64,000 nucleotides of DNA from an uncultured Vampirovibrio sp. (GTDB lineage Bacteria > Cyanobacteriota > Vampirovibrionia > Gastranaerophilales > Gastranaerophilaceae). The stretch lies in the NCBI GenBank assembly GCA_910577515.1, contig CAJTLW010000003.1, positions 243,986 through 307,985 on the forward strand, given 5' to 3'. A model generated the notes under the pieces. That model saw only the letters and a list, made by a program, of their open reading frames with translations. It was not told where the DNA came from and ran no database searches. Made by a program: the position numbers and the translations under genes. Each line of letters begins with the position of its first letter. Positions within the stretch are counted from its first letter, which is position 1. Of the stretch, positions 18,090 through 25,721 are shown one piece after another.

Positions 18090-21000
18090 ATGACAACTTT
18101 AACTCCTGAAAGTGCAAATAAAAAGAAAAAGCATGTCGAATATATAAATAAAACTGTTGATAAAAAGGGTTTAAATAAGCTCCTTGCCCAAATTTATCTT
18201 GAATGGGGCGGAGCAAAAACTGCAGAACTTGCAAACAACCTTAAAAACTTAGGTTTTAAATATGCAACAAAAGCAGGAACTACAATTTCAATCCACGACC
18301 TTTCTGTTCCATCTGTTAAAGGTAAACTTTTAAAAGAGGCGCAAGATCAAATTGAACAATCAACTTATCGTTATATGAAAGGTGAAATTACCGAAGTTGA
18401 ACGTTATACAAAGGTTATTGATACCTGGTCTGAAACTACTGCAAGATTAACAGAACAGGTTGTTGAAAACTTCGATAGATTAAACCCTGTTTATATGATG
18501 GCATTCTCCGGTGCGAGAGGTAACTTATCTCAGGTATCGCAATTGGTTGGTATGCGTGGTTTGATGGCAGATGCGCAAGGTCAAATCATCGACTTACCTA
18601 TTAAATCAAACTTTAAAGAAGGCTTATCTTGTACAGAATATGTTATTTCATCTTATGGCGCACGTAAAGGTCTTGTAGATACAGCCCTAAAAACAGCTGA
18701 CTCAGGATACTTAACAAGAAGACTTGTTGACGTTGCGCAAGATGTAATTATAAGAGATGCAGATTGCCATACTGAAAAATCTATTAAATTAACCGCTATT
18801 ATGGATGGTGAAAATGCTATTGTTCCTCTGTTAGACAGATTATTAGGAAGAACAATTGCACAGGATATTTTAGATAAAGATGGCAACGTTCTTGTTGAAA
18901 AAAATACAACAATGAACCGCGACGATATTGCAAAAATTCAAGACTTAGGTTTAACAGAAGTTGACGTACGTTCAACCTTAACTTGTGAACTTGAATACGG
19001 TATCTGCCAAAAATGTTACGGTTGGGCAATGACCACACAAAGGCTTGTTGATATCGGCGAAGCAATCGGTACAATCGCAGCCCAATCAATCGGTGAACCC
19101 GGTACGCAGCTTACAATGAGAACATTCCACACAGGCGGTGTATTTAAAGGTGCCGGCGCTATGAAACAAGTTTTAGCACCGTTTGATGGTAAAATTTCAG
19201 GCGCTGTTAGAACAAGAGAAATGAGAACACGTCACGGGGATGTTGTTCAAGTTGCAATTAAAGAAGCAGATATTGAATTTAAAGGCTCAAAAGAAACTCA
19301 AAAAATTCACATCCCTGCAGGTGCTAAAGTTATGTTTGTAGATGGTGCTGAATTTAAAAAAGGCGAAAAAATTGCTGAATATGAACCGGTTTCAAAAGGT
19401 GACGGCTCACGTTTAACTGAAAAAGCTACAAAAGATATAACTTCAGACATCTCAGGTGAAGTTGTTTTTGAAGATTTCGTTGCAGATGAAAAGAAAGACA
19501 GACAAGGCAACATCTCAAGAACATCCAATAAATCAGGTATTGTTTGGGTGCTTGGCGGTGATGTTTATACCCTTCCTGCCGGTTCTAAAATCTTAGTTTC
19601 AGACGGCCAAAAAATCAAAAAAGGCGAAAAATTAGCTGAAACCTTGATTGTATCTGAACATGGCGGTGAAGTTCGTGTTAATAATTCTCTTGAAGTTGAA
19701 GAAGTTAATTTTGAAGGAAGAAAAATTAAAAAGATTGTTGCAGGTAAAGAATTAACAATCGTTATCGCATCAATTCAGCCTTCAAATGCCGTATTTGAAC
19801 AAACTAAAAAAGAACAAATCTGGCATGTAACTTCAACCGATGAAAAATATATTGTTAAATCTCCGATAGATACAACCGTTGAAAACGGTATGATTATAGC
19901 AGAATTAATTGATGATGAGCATAAAGTGACATCATCCGGTGAAATCAGATACAATGGTATTGAAGTTGATGAAAATCAGGTAGTTGTTCAGGGCGGTGAA
20001 GTTGTGTTTATCCCTGAAGAAATTCACCAGATTTCAAAAGATTCATCTCTTAAACTTGTTGAATCTGGAACTTATGTCGAAGCCGGAACAGAAGTTGTAA
20101 AAGACTTATACACACACATTGACGGTATTGTTGAAATAAAAGAATTTAACGATATTATCCATGAAGTTATCGTTCGTCCTGGTGAATTACATACACTTGA
20201 TTCAATAAATGACCTTAAAGTTGAAGAAAATGAAGTAATCAAAGCAGGTACGGTTGTTGCAGGCAAAATCAAAGCAAAAGCGGATTCTATTGTAACAATT
20301 GTTGAAAACGATTCTGATGTTCTTGAACTTGATGATTTAGATGAAGAAATAACAGAAGATATAGTTGATGAAGATTCTTTAGATAAACAATCAGTTCAAA
20401 TCTTGATTAGACCTGTTCAAAGCTTTAAAATTGAACCTAAAGATGTATCAATTGAATTTGATACAACTGATGAATCAATTGAAATCCTTCCTTTAACGCA
20501 GCTGCAATACAAAGACGGCGCAAGAGTTAGAAACCTTGATGGTGCCGTGCTTACAAGAACTTCTCTTGTTCTTTCAATGAGCGGATATTTAAGCCACCTG
20601 AAAGGCCTTGTAGAACTTGATAAAGAAGGTAATTTAAAAATTGTTGTTCTTGAAACCTTAATTGTAAGACGTGAACAAGATGATGCTTCAAGAACTTTAT
20701 CATCAACACAAACCGAATTATTGGTTGAAAACGGCCAGATTATTGAATCCAGAACGCCTGTTACAAAAACTCAGGTGCTATCTGTTGATAACTCCGTTGC
20801 AAGCATTAAATCAACTGATAAAGACTTAAGAAGATTGCTTCTTGTATCTGAAAAATATGAACAAAAAATGCCGATTAAATCAAAAGCGACCGTTAAAAAG
20901 GGCGAGTTTGTAAAACTTGATAATGTAATTTCAAGCTCAGGCGAAACCTCAACTGCTTCAGGCCAAATTATCGAAGTAGGTAAAGACTCTGTTACAGTAA

Positions 21001-21941
21001 GGCTTGGCAGACCGCATTTAATCAGCCCTGGTACACTTTTACAGGTTGAAAATGGCGCTTTAATATTAAGAGGCGACTTGCTTGCTACTCTTGTATTTGA
21101 AAGACAAAAAACAGGCGACATCGTTCAAGGTCTTCCTAGGGTTGAAGAACTTTTGGAAGCGAGAAAACCAAAAGATTCTGCAATTGTTGCAGAAGAAGAT
21201 GGTGTTGCTGAAATTGAAGTAGAAGATGATGTTGCAAGATTGTATATCGTAAACGAAAACGGCAGAACTGAAATCAAATATCCGATTGAAGCAAGCGTTA
21301 TCGTTATGGATAAGCAAAAAATAACAAAAGGTCAGCCTTTAACATCAGGACCCTTAAACCCGCATGATGTTATCCGTCTTCGTGGAACTTTTGCGGCACA
21401 ACAATATCTTGTAGATGAAGTTCAAAGAGTATATCGTTCACAAGGTGTTGAAATTGCAGATAAACACGTTGAAGTTATTGTAAGACAAATGAGTAAAAAG
21501 GTGAAAGTTGTAGACTCTGGTACTACAAAGCTTCTTCCTGGCGAACTTGTTGAACTAAAAGTAATTGAAGCAGAAAATGCAAGAGTAGAGGCTGAAGGCG
21601 GCGAAGTTGCAACCTATGAAGCACTTTTACTTGGTATTACAAAAGCTTCATTAAATACAGAATCCTTTATTTCAGCTGCTTCATTCCAGGAAACAACAAG
21701 AATTCTTACAGAAGCTGCTGTTGAAGGTAAAAAAGACCTGCTTCGCGGCTTAAAAGAAAACGTTATCATTGGTAGATTAATTCCTGCTGGTACTGGTTAC
21801 CACCATTTGATTAATGCAAATGAAGAAAAGGAAAAAGAAGCAATGAAACGTGCAGCTCAGAAAAATCAGGCCAGAAAACCATCAGCAATCTTAGAAGAAA
21901 TTGAAGGAATGTTCGGTACTCCTGATTTTACAATTGAATAA
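18090..21941 (+). CDS. rpoC2: RNA polymerase beta' C-terminal subunit
   Basis: This 1283-residue protein is the C-terminal part of beta'. Near the N-terminus are GARGNLSQVSQLVGMRGLM, the second zinc site (C226, C299, C306, C309) and AAQSIGEPGTQLTMRTFHTGG, the first half of the trigger loop. The second half (DIVQGLPRVEELLEARKP) appears only near residue 1010. About 650 residues of beta-rich repeats therefore interrupt the trigger loop, the SI3-type insertion known from Cyanobacteria. The C-terminus ends in an acidic and basic tail (IEGMFGTPDF). It works with RpoB, RpoC1, alpha and sigma as core polymerase. The start is ATG behind AGAGGG. Confidence 0.97.
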   Translation: MTTLTPESANKKKKHVEYINKTVDKKGLNKLLAQIYLEWGGAKTAELANNLKNLGFKYATKAGTTISIHDLSVPSVKGKLLKEAQDQIEQSTYRYMKGEITEVERYTKVIDTWSETTARLTEQVVENFDRLNPVYMMAFSGARGNLSQVSQLVGMRGLMADAQGQIIDLPIKSNFKEGLSCTEYVISSYGARKGLVDTALKTADSGYLTRRLVDVAQDVIIRDADCHTEKSIKLTAIMDGENAIVPLLDRLLGRTIAQDILDKDGNVLVEKNTTMNRDDIAKIQDLGLTEVDVRSTLTCELEYGICQKCYGWAMTTQRLVDIGEAIGTIAAQSIGEPGTQLTMRTFHTGGVFKGAGAMKQVLAPFDGKISGAVRTREMRTRHGDVVQVAIKEADIEFKGSKETQKIHIPAGAKVMFVDGAEFKKGEKIAEYEPVSKGDGSRLTEKATKDITSDISGEVVFEDFVADEKKDRQGNISRTSNKSGIVWVLGGDVYTLPAGSKILVSDGQKIKKGEKLAETLIVSEHGGEVRVNNSLEVEEVNFEGRKIKKIVAGKELTIVIASIQPSNAVFEQTKKEQIWHVTSTDEKYIVKSPIDTTVENGMIIAELIDDEHKVTSSGEIRYNGIEVDENQVVVQGGEVVFIPEEIHQISKDSSLKLVESGTYVEAGTEVVKDLYTHIDGIVEIKEFNDIIHEVIVRPGELHTLDSINDLKVEENEVIKAGTVVAGKIKAKADSIVTIVENDSDVLELDDLDEEITEDIVDEDSLDKQSVQILIRPVQSFKIEPKDVSIEFDTTDESIEILPLTQLQYKDGARVRNLDGAVLTRTSLVLSMSGYLSHLKGLVELDKEGNLKIVVLETLIVRREQDDASRTLSSTQTELLVENGQIIESRTPVTKTQVLSVDNSVASIKSTDKDLRRLLLVSEKYEQKMPIKSKATVKKGEFVKLDNVISSSGETSTASGQIIEVGKDSVTVRLGRPHLISPGTLLQVENGALILRGDLLATLVFERQKTGDIVQGLPRVEELLEARKPKDSAIVAEEDGVAEIEVEDDVARLYIVNENGRTEIKYPIEASVIVMDKQKITKGQPLTSGPLNPHDVIRLRGTFAAQQYLVDEVQRVYRSQGVEIADKHVEVIVRQMSKKVKVVDSGTTKLLPGELVELKVIEAENARVEAEGGEVATYEALLLGITKASLNTESFISAASFQETTRILTEAAVEGKKDLLRGLKENVIIGRLIPAGTGYHHLINANEEKEKEAMKRAAQKNQARKPSAILEEIEGMFGTPDFTIE

Positions 21942-21960
21942 AATGTAATTTCAATAAAAT

Positions 21961-21996
21961 AAAAAACTCCTTCTTGAACATTAGAGGGAGTTTTTT
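21961..21996 (+). terminator. Terminator of the rpoB-rpoC1-rpoC2 operon
   Basis: A 13-bp stem, AAAAAACTCCTTC with GAGGGAGTTTTTT (one wobble pair), has a 10-nt loop and ends in a T run 20 nt after the rpoC2 stop. Confidence 0.85.
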
Positions 21997-22090
21997 AATA
22001 TTTCTAATTTTAAAATTGCCTTATCGTCGGGTTTTCTTAAAATAAAACTCGGGTAAAATATTTCTAAAATGAAATAAAAGGAAAAAATTT

Positions 22091-22558
22091 ATGTTTAAAA
22101 GAATAGTTATATCTGCTTTTTTGCTTCTTGGTTTTATTGCACCCTCTTTTGCGGATGAACTTGAAGATGTCAAAACGTTTTTTGAAAACTATATAAAAGC
22201 AGCAAATTCTTATTCAAAAAATGTAACCGATTTTTATCTTCCTGATGCAAAAATAATCAGAGTTGTTCAAAAGCCTGATGGAGGCCTTGAAAGCGTTGAT
22301 TTTCCTATGGAAAGATATAAAAAAGAGCTTACAAAAGGAATGCGCTTGGCAAAGCTTAGCCGTTATAAAAACACTTACACGAATAAAGCATATAAAAAAT
22401 TAGATAACGGGGATTATAAAATCAGCGCCATAAGAACTCCAAACCGTGATAAAACAGGTTTGCCATTTTATTTTATTGTAACAAATACTCAAAATGGGTG
22501 GAAAGTAAAAGAAGAATCCATGCAAACCACTGTTCAAAAATTCTTAACCTCTAAGTAA
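22091..22558 (+). CDS. Exported NTF2/SnoaL-like protein
   Basis: This 155-residue protein has a signal peptide (MFKR, hydrophobic core, cleavage expected after FA near residue 21). The mature part is about 130 residues and follows the pattern of a small NTF2-like cone fold. An N-terminal helix pair (DVKTFFENYIKAANSY) precedes strands such as DAKIIRVVQKPDG, a helix around MERYKKELTKGM, and closing strands YKISAIRTPN and WKVKEESM. NTF2-like domains bind small ligands or act as accessory domains; no catalytic residue can be named here. A ribosome site (AAAAGGAAA) precedes the ATG. The gene is monocistronic between two terminators. Confidence 0.65.
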   Translation: MFKRIVISAFLLLGFIAPSFADELEDVKTFFENYIKAANSYSKNVTDFYLPDAKIIRVVQKPDGGLESVDFPMERYKKELTKGMRLAKLSRYKNTYTNKAYKKLDNGDYKISAIRTPNRDKTGLPFYFIVTNTQNGWKVKEESMQTTVQKFLTSK

Positions 22559-22566
22559 TACATATA

Positions 22567-22600
22567 AAAACGGGCTTCAAGGATTATTGAAGCCCGTTTT
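22567..22600. terminator. Bidirectional terminator
   Basis: A perfect 14-bp stem (AAAACGGGCTTCAA with TTGAAGCCCGTTTT) and a 6-nt loop lie between convergent genes. Confidence 0.9.
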
Positions 22601-22614
22601 AAAAGATTTTAATT

Positions 22615-23175
22615 TTATTTTATATTTTGTCCGTTGTAATCAGCAGCATTTCTTAAATCATTCAAATATTGTTTGCCATTCATCACTTCCTGATACAATT
22701 GGTTTAAATGCTGTTCTAATTCATTTAATACACGCTGTGCATAATTTTGCGCACCATCTTTGATTCTTATTGATTCTTCATTTGCATTTAAGCGAACACT
22801 TTCGGCTTCATTGAATGCCTTCATCTTAATGTCTTCGCATTCTCTAACCACTTGCTCTTTGAAGTTTTCAAGTTTTTCTTTCATATCGCGCATAATGTTT
22901 GATTCATTAAGCATTCTGTGACGCTCATTTTCGGCATCTGCTATTATTCTGTCTGCCTTCATTCTGGCATCCTGCAATATGTCATCTTTTTTTCTTAAAA
23001 TAACATGTGCATCTCTTATTTCGTTTGAAACAGCATCCGGGAAACCGTTAATAATTTTTGATAATTCTTTGCTTTTCACCACTACATAATGACCCGGTAT
23101 AATATGCAGTCCTACTTCCCATAGTTCGTTTAATTTGTCTATTAAATCGTACATTTTTTCTTCTGACTGTGACAT
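22615..23175 (-). CDS. Coiled-coil DivIVA/ATP-synthase-b-like protein next to coaD
   Basis: This 186-residue protein is soluble and almost wholly coiled coil. It begins with a conserved short module (DLIDKLNEL...IPGHYVVVKSKELSKIINGFPDAV) and continues as a long heptad-rich helix with many Ala, Glu and Lys residues. Clostridia encode a very similar coiled-coil protein immediately after coaD, sometimes labelled ATPase or DivIVA-like, of unknown function. The same module-plus-coil layout and the same position 26 nt downstream of coaD are seen here. An AAGGCAG ribosome site precedes the ATG. A link to cell division or to the cell pole is only suggested by resemblance to DivIVA. Confidence 0.7.
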   Translation of the reverse strand: MSQSEEKMYDLIDKLNELWEVGLHIIPGHYVVVKSKELSKIINGFPDAVSNEIRDAHVILRKKDDILQDARMKADRIIADAENERHRMLNESNIMRDMKEKLENFKEQVVRECEDIKMKAFNEAESVRLNANEESIRIKDGAQNYAQRVLNELEQHLNQLYQEVMNGKQYLNDLRNAADYNGQNIK

Positions 23176-23201
23176 ATTAAAATTCTGCCTTTCGTTCCTT
23201 T

Positions 23202-23708
23202 TTAATTTTCTTTATGCCTTTGTAAATATTCTACCACACTTTTTGGTACAAATTTAGAAACATCCTGATTAAAAGATGATAATTCTTTTACAATTCCTGA
23301 ACTTATAAAGTTATATTTTGGTTTTGTAATTAAAAATACAGTCCCGATTTCAGGTGCTATAGCCTGGTTTGTCTGGGATAACTGCATTTCATATTCAAAA
23401 TCAGAAACTGCGCGAAGTCCTCTTATTAAAAACTTTGCACCCACTTTTCTTGCATAATCAATTGTAAGCCCGTCAAACGAATCTACTTCGATATTTTTAA
23501 GCCCTTCTATATCATTGATTGATTGCCTTATAAGTTCTACCCTATCTTTTGTTGGGAGATATGATTTTTTTGAATTATTTTTTAATACTGCAATAATCAC
23601 CTTGTCAAACATTGAAGAGGCGCGCTCTAAAATATCCAGATGCCCCTTTGTCACAGGGTCAAAGCTGCCAGGATACACTGCAATTTTCATTTCTTTAGTA
23701 TTATTCAT
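23202..23708 (-). CDS. coaD: Phosphopantetheine adenylyltransferase
   Basis: This 168-residue protein transfers AMP from ATP to 4'-phosphopantetheine, the penultimate step of coenzyme A synthesis. The nucleotidyltransferase signature AVYPGSFDPVTKGHLDIL contains the catalytic His (H23). RGLRAVSDFEYE and ISSGIVKEL, the conserved C-terminal motif, follow. The length is normal for the family. ATG at 23708 is 7 nt behind a TATAAT with no ribosome site, suggesting a leaderless message. An internal Met at 23690 (MKIAVYPG) is the usual family start and has AAAGAA close by, so the first six residues are uncertain. Confidence 0.95.
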   Translation of the reverse strand: MNNTKEMKIAVYPGSFDPVTKGHLDILERASSMFDKVIIAVLKNNSKKSYLPTKDRVELIRQSINDIEGLKNIEVDSFDGLTIDYARKVGAKFLIRGLRAVSDFEYEMQLSQTNQAIAPEIGTVFLITKPKYNFISSGIVKELSSFNQDVSKFVPKSVVEYLQRHKEN

Positions 23709-23715
23709 TAATTAC

Positions 23716-23721
23716 ATTATA
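23716..23721 (-). promoter_or_regulatory. -10 box placed for a leaderless start of coaD
   Basis: TATAAT on the minus strand, then 7 nt, then ATG at 23708. The -35 match is poor. An imperfect dyad (AGCCC...GGGCT) lies just upstream, near 23737-23766. Confidence 0.45.
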
Positions 23722-23890
23722 TTATTAAAATTTTTCAGCCCAAATACATGTCTTTACATGCGGGCTAATTGTAAATATTTTGTTACATTTTTATGTTAAT
23801 TATGAAAACTCTGCTATTTTTATAATCTTGATTTATTTTGTTCTTAAAATACAATTGGGTTATAAAAAGAATGACAAAAAGGCACAGTGT

Positions 23891-24415
23891 ATGAAAATTA
23901 ATATTGTAGATAAAAAAATAACCATAACTGCTTTTATGCTTGCGATAATAATTCTAGCCTCTTTTTGTTCAGGAGCGGCAGCTATAAAAATAAAACAAAA
24001 ATTTGAAACAAAATCTGAAATAAAATCTGCCGGTGCACAAATGATAAAAGAGGGCAGTCGTTTAATCTATGCTGCAAATGATAAAAAATCAACATATTTT
24101 TCGTTCAGCGCTTTTGATGAAAAATTTTACGGACCATTTGATAAAGAAAATGTAAAAGACGGTGATTTTTATATAAAACTAAGTATTTTGCAAGGCTCTG
24201 GAGGATATTCTTCACTTAAGCTTTTTGATAAAAACAGAAAACTTATTGAAATAAATGCAGGCGAAAAAAATACCTGTGATTTTGGAAGATTTTTATATTT
24301 TAACGGAAATATTTACATGGAACGCGGGGAAGAATTATATAAAATCAATCCTGAGCTGGATTTTGCCTGTTTCCCTTTGCTAAAACATGAATATGATGAA
24401 ATATCCGTTAAATAA
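23891..24415 (+). CDS. Single-pass membrane protein of unknown function
   Basis: This 174-residue protein begins at ATG 23891, preceded by AAAAGGCAC as ribosome site; an upstream in-frame ATG at 23780 would add a stretch that overlaps the coaD promoter area. A basic N-terminus is followed by one hydrophobic helix (residues about 12-32) and a roughly 140-residue soluble part. The repeated Gly/Tyr pattern in the middle (FDEKFYGPFDKENVKDGDFYIKL) suggests a beta-rich fold. I do not recognise the family. It could be exported, or anchored with the C-terminus outside. It is divergent from coaD and precedes the flagellar cluster by 180 nt. Confidence 0.6.
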   Translation: MKINIVDKKITITAFMLAIIILASFCSGAAAIKIKQKFETKSEIKSAGAQMIKEGSRLIYAANDKKSTYFSFSAFDEKFYGPFDKENVKDGDFYIKLSILQGSGGYSSLKLFDKNRKLIEINAGEKNTCDFGRFLYFNGNIYMERGEELYKINPELDFACFPLLKHEYDEISVK

Positions 24416-24482
24416 TTTTTAAATTCCCCTCATGACTTTTTTTCAAAAATCATTAATTCAGATGATATAAATCGTGTTTGGT

Positions 24483-24509
24483 TAAAGTATTATATCTTCT
24501 TGCCGTCCA
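24483..24509 (+). promoter_or_regulatory. Sigma-28 (FliA)-like promoter upstream of the flagellar cluster
   Basis: TAAAGTAT, 11 nt, GCCGTCCA. The sigma-28 consensus is TAAAGTTT-N11-GCCGATAA, so the -35 matches 7 of 8, the spacing is exact, and the -10 keeps GCCG. It lies about 87 nt before the transglycosylase gene. A short palindrome (CACCTA-GA-TAGGTG) overlaps the downstream edge. Confidence 0.55.
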
Positions 24510-24595
24510 CCTAGATAGGTGCCTTATAAATTGTGTTAAATTTGCTGCCATTATGGTTGCAAGAGGCAAGGGGAAATTTAAGAGATTTTTAGATT

Positions 24596-25240
24596 ATGTT
24601 TAATCCTTCCATTCAAAGTTATATAAATTCTTCAGGCGAAGCTCAGGCAAAAACAAGAGCTAAGCAGATTGATGCATATCTAAATTCAATCTACCCGACA
24701 GAGCAAAAGCAGCCTGTGAAGGAAAGCCAAAGCACTTTTGGTGCAAAGCCCTTTAATGAAGTTTTAAAGGCATCTGAAGAATCTAAACAGGTTTTTAAAC
24801 TGGATGAACCCCCATCTATTCCCTTTGGCGCGCTTTCTGCTTTGGGAAGAAATGGCAAATTAAGCAAATCTGATATTTTGCAGCTTATTGATAAAACGGC
24901 GCACAAATACGGCGTAGATAATAAGCTTGTACGCGCACTTGTAAAGCAGGAATCGGGCTTCAATCCGAATGCTAAATCAAAAGTAGGCGCAATGGGTTTA
25001 ATGCAATTGATGCCTTCAACTGCTGCAGGGCTTGGGGTGAAAGACCCGCTTGACCCTGTTCAAAACGTAGATGGTGGTGTTCGATACTTAAAATCAATGC
25101 TTGAAAGATTTAACGGCAACAAAATTTTAGCCCTTGCAGCCTATAACGCAGGCCCTAATGCTGTTAAAAAATATAACGGTGTTCCCCCGTATAAAGAAAC
25201 TCAAAACTATGTAAGGTCAATTTTAAGTATGTACCTGTAA
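24596..25240 (+). CDS. SLT-type lytic transglycosylase, flagellar-cluster type without signal peptide
   Basis: This 214-residue protein has a C-terminal lytic transglycosylase domain (residues about 93-212). It contains ALVKQESGF with catalytic E119, GLMQLMPSTA, and AYNAGPNAV followed by GVPPYKET. The domain cleaves peptidoglycan between MurNAc and GlcNAc. The first 90 residues are polar, with no signal peptide, and include STFGAKPFNEVL and IPFGAL. The gene sits 50 nt before fliE. A wall hydrolase without Sec signal at this position could be exported through the flagellar type III apparatus to open the wall for the rod, as FlgJ does in Proteobacteria. That role is inference. Confidence 0.85.
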   Translation: MFNPSIQSYINSSGEAQAKTRAKQIDAYLNSIYPTEQKQPVKESQSTFGAKPFNEVLKASEESKQVFKLDEPPSIPFGALSALGRNGKLSKSDILQLIDKTAHKYGVDNKLVRALVKQESGFNPNAKSKVGAMGLMQLMPSTAAGLGVKDPLDPVQNVDGGVRYLKSMLERFNGNKILALAAYNAGPNAVKKYNGVPPYKETQNYVRSILSMYL

Positions 25241-25290
25241 GGACTGCAAATGTTCAATAACCAAAAATTCATAACATAAAGGAATATAAA

Positions 25291-25620
25291 ATGAGCGAAG
25301 GTTTTACCCCGAAAATCAATCTAAATGACAGAATGGAACATTCTAAAATAAGCTCCACCCAATTAAGAAATGTACGCTTAAACAGTGTAGAACAGCCTGA
25401 AACCACCGATTTTAAAGCCGTATTTTCAGGGCTTGTTGAAAACTTAAATCAGGAATTAAATGCGCCGGACCAGGTTACAAAAGATGCTATTTCTGGTAAA
25501 GCAGATGTTCATGATGTGATGGCGGCTATTGCAAAATCTGAAATCCAATTGAATATTGCAACCACAACCATAGGTAAAGTCCTCCAAACGTATGAAAAAA
25601 TAATGCAAATTCAAATCTAA
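25291..25620 (+). CDS. fliE: Flagellar hook-basal body protein FliE
   Basis: This 109-residue protein matches FliE, the small export-apparatus adaptor that joins the MS ring to the rod. The diagnostic C-terminal half is present: FSGLVENLNQEL, then KADVHDVMAAIAKSEIQLNIATTTIGKVL and the closing AYEKI-like sequence TYEKIMQIQI. The first 45 residues are polar and not conserved. An AAAGGAA ribosome site precedes the ATG. It is followed by fliF after about 100 nt that contain a TATAAT at 25646, possibly an internal promoter. Confidence 0.85.
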   Translation: MSEGFTPKINLNDRMEHSKISSTQLRNVRLNSVEQPETTDFKAVFSGLVENLNQELNAPDQVTKDAISGKADVHDVMAAIAKSEIQLNIATTTIGKVLQTYEKIMQIQI

Positions 25621-25721
25621 AGTTACTTTATGCTAAATTTAATAGTATAATTATTTGTGTATTAAGCCTAATTGTTTACTAATACCCCCTTGAAAGCGGG
25701 GAAACACAAGGAAGATATAAA

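Noticed and set aside
18001..18110. rpoC broken by a frameshift.
   Set aside because: The stop of rpoC1, a gap of 54 nt, a ribosome site and a new ATG match the natural cyanobacterial-type split.
24440..24595. Sigma-54 promoter before the flagellar cluster.
   Set aside because: No GG-N10-GC pair with the proper TGGCAC/TTGCA context was found; the sigma-28 pattern fits better.
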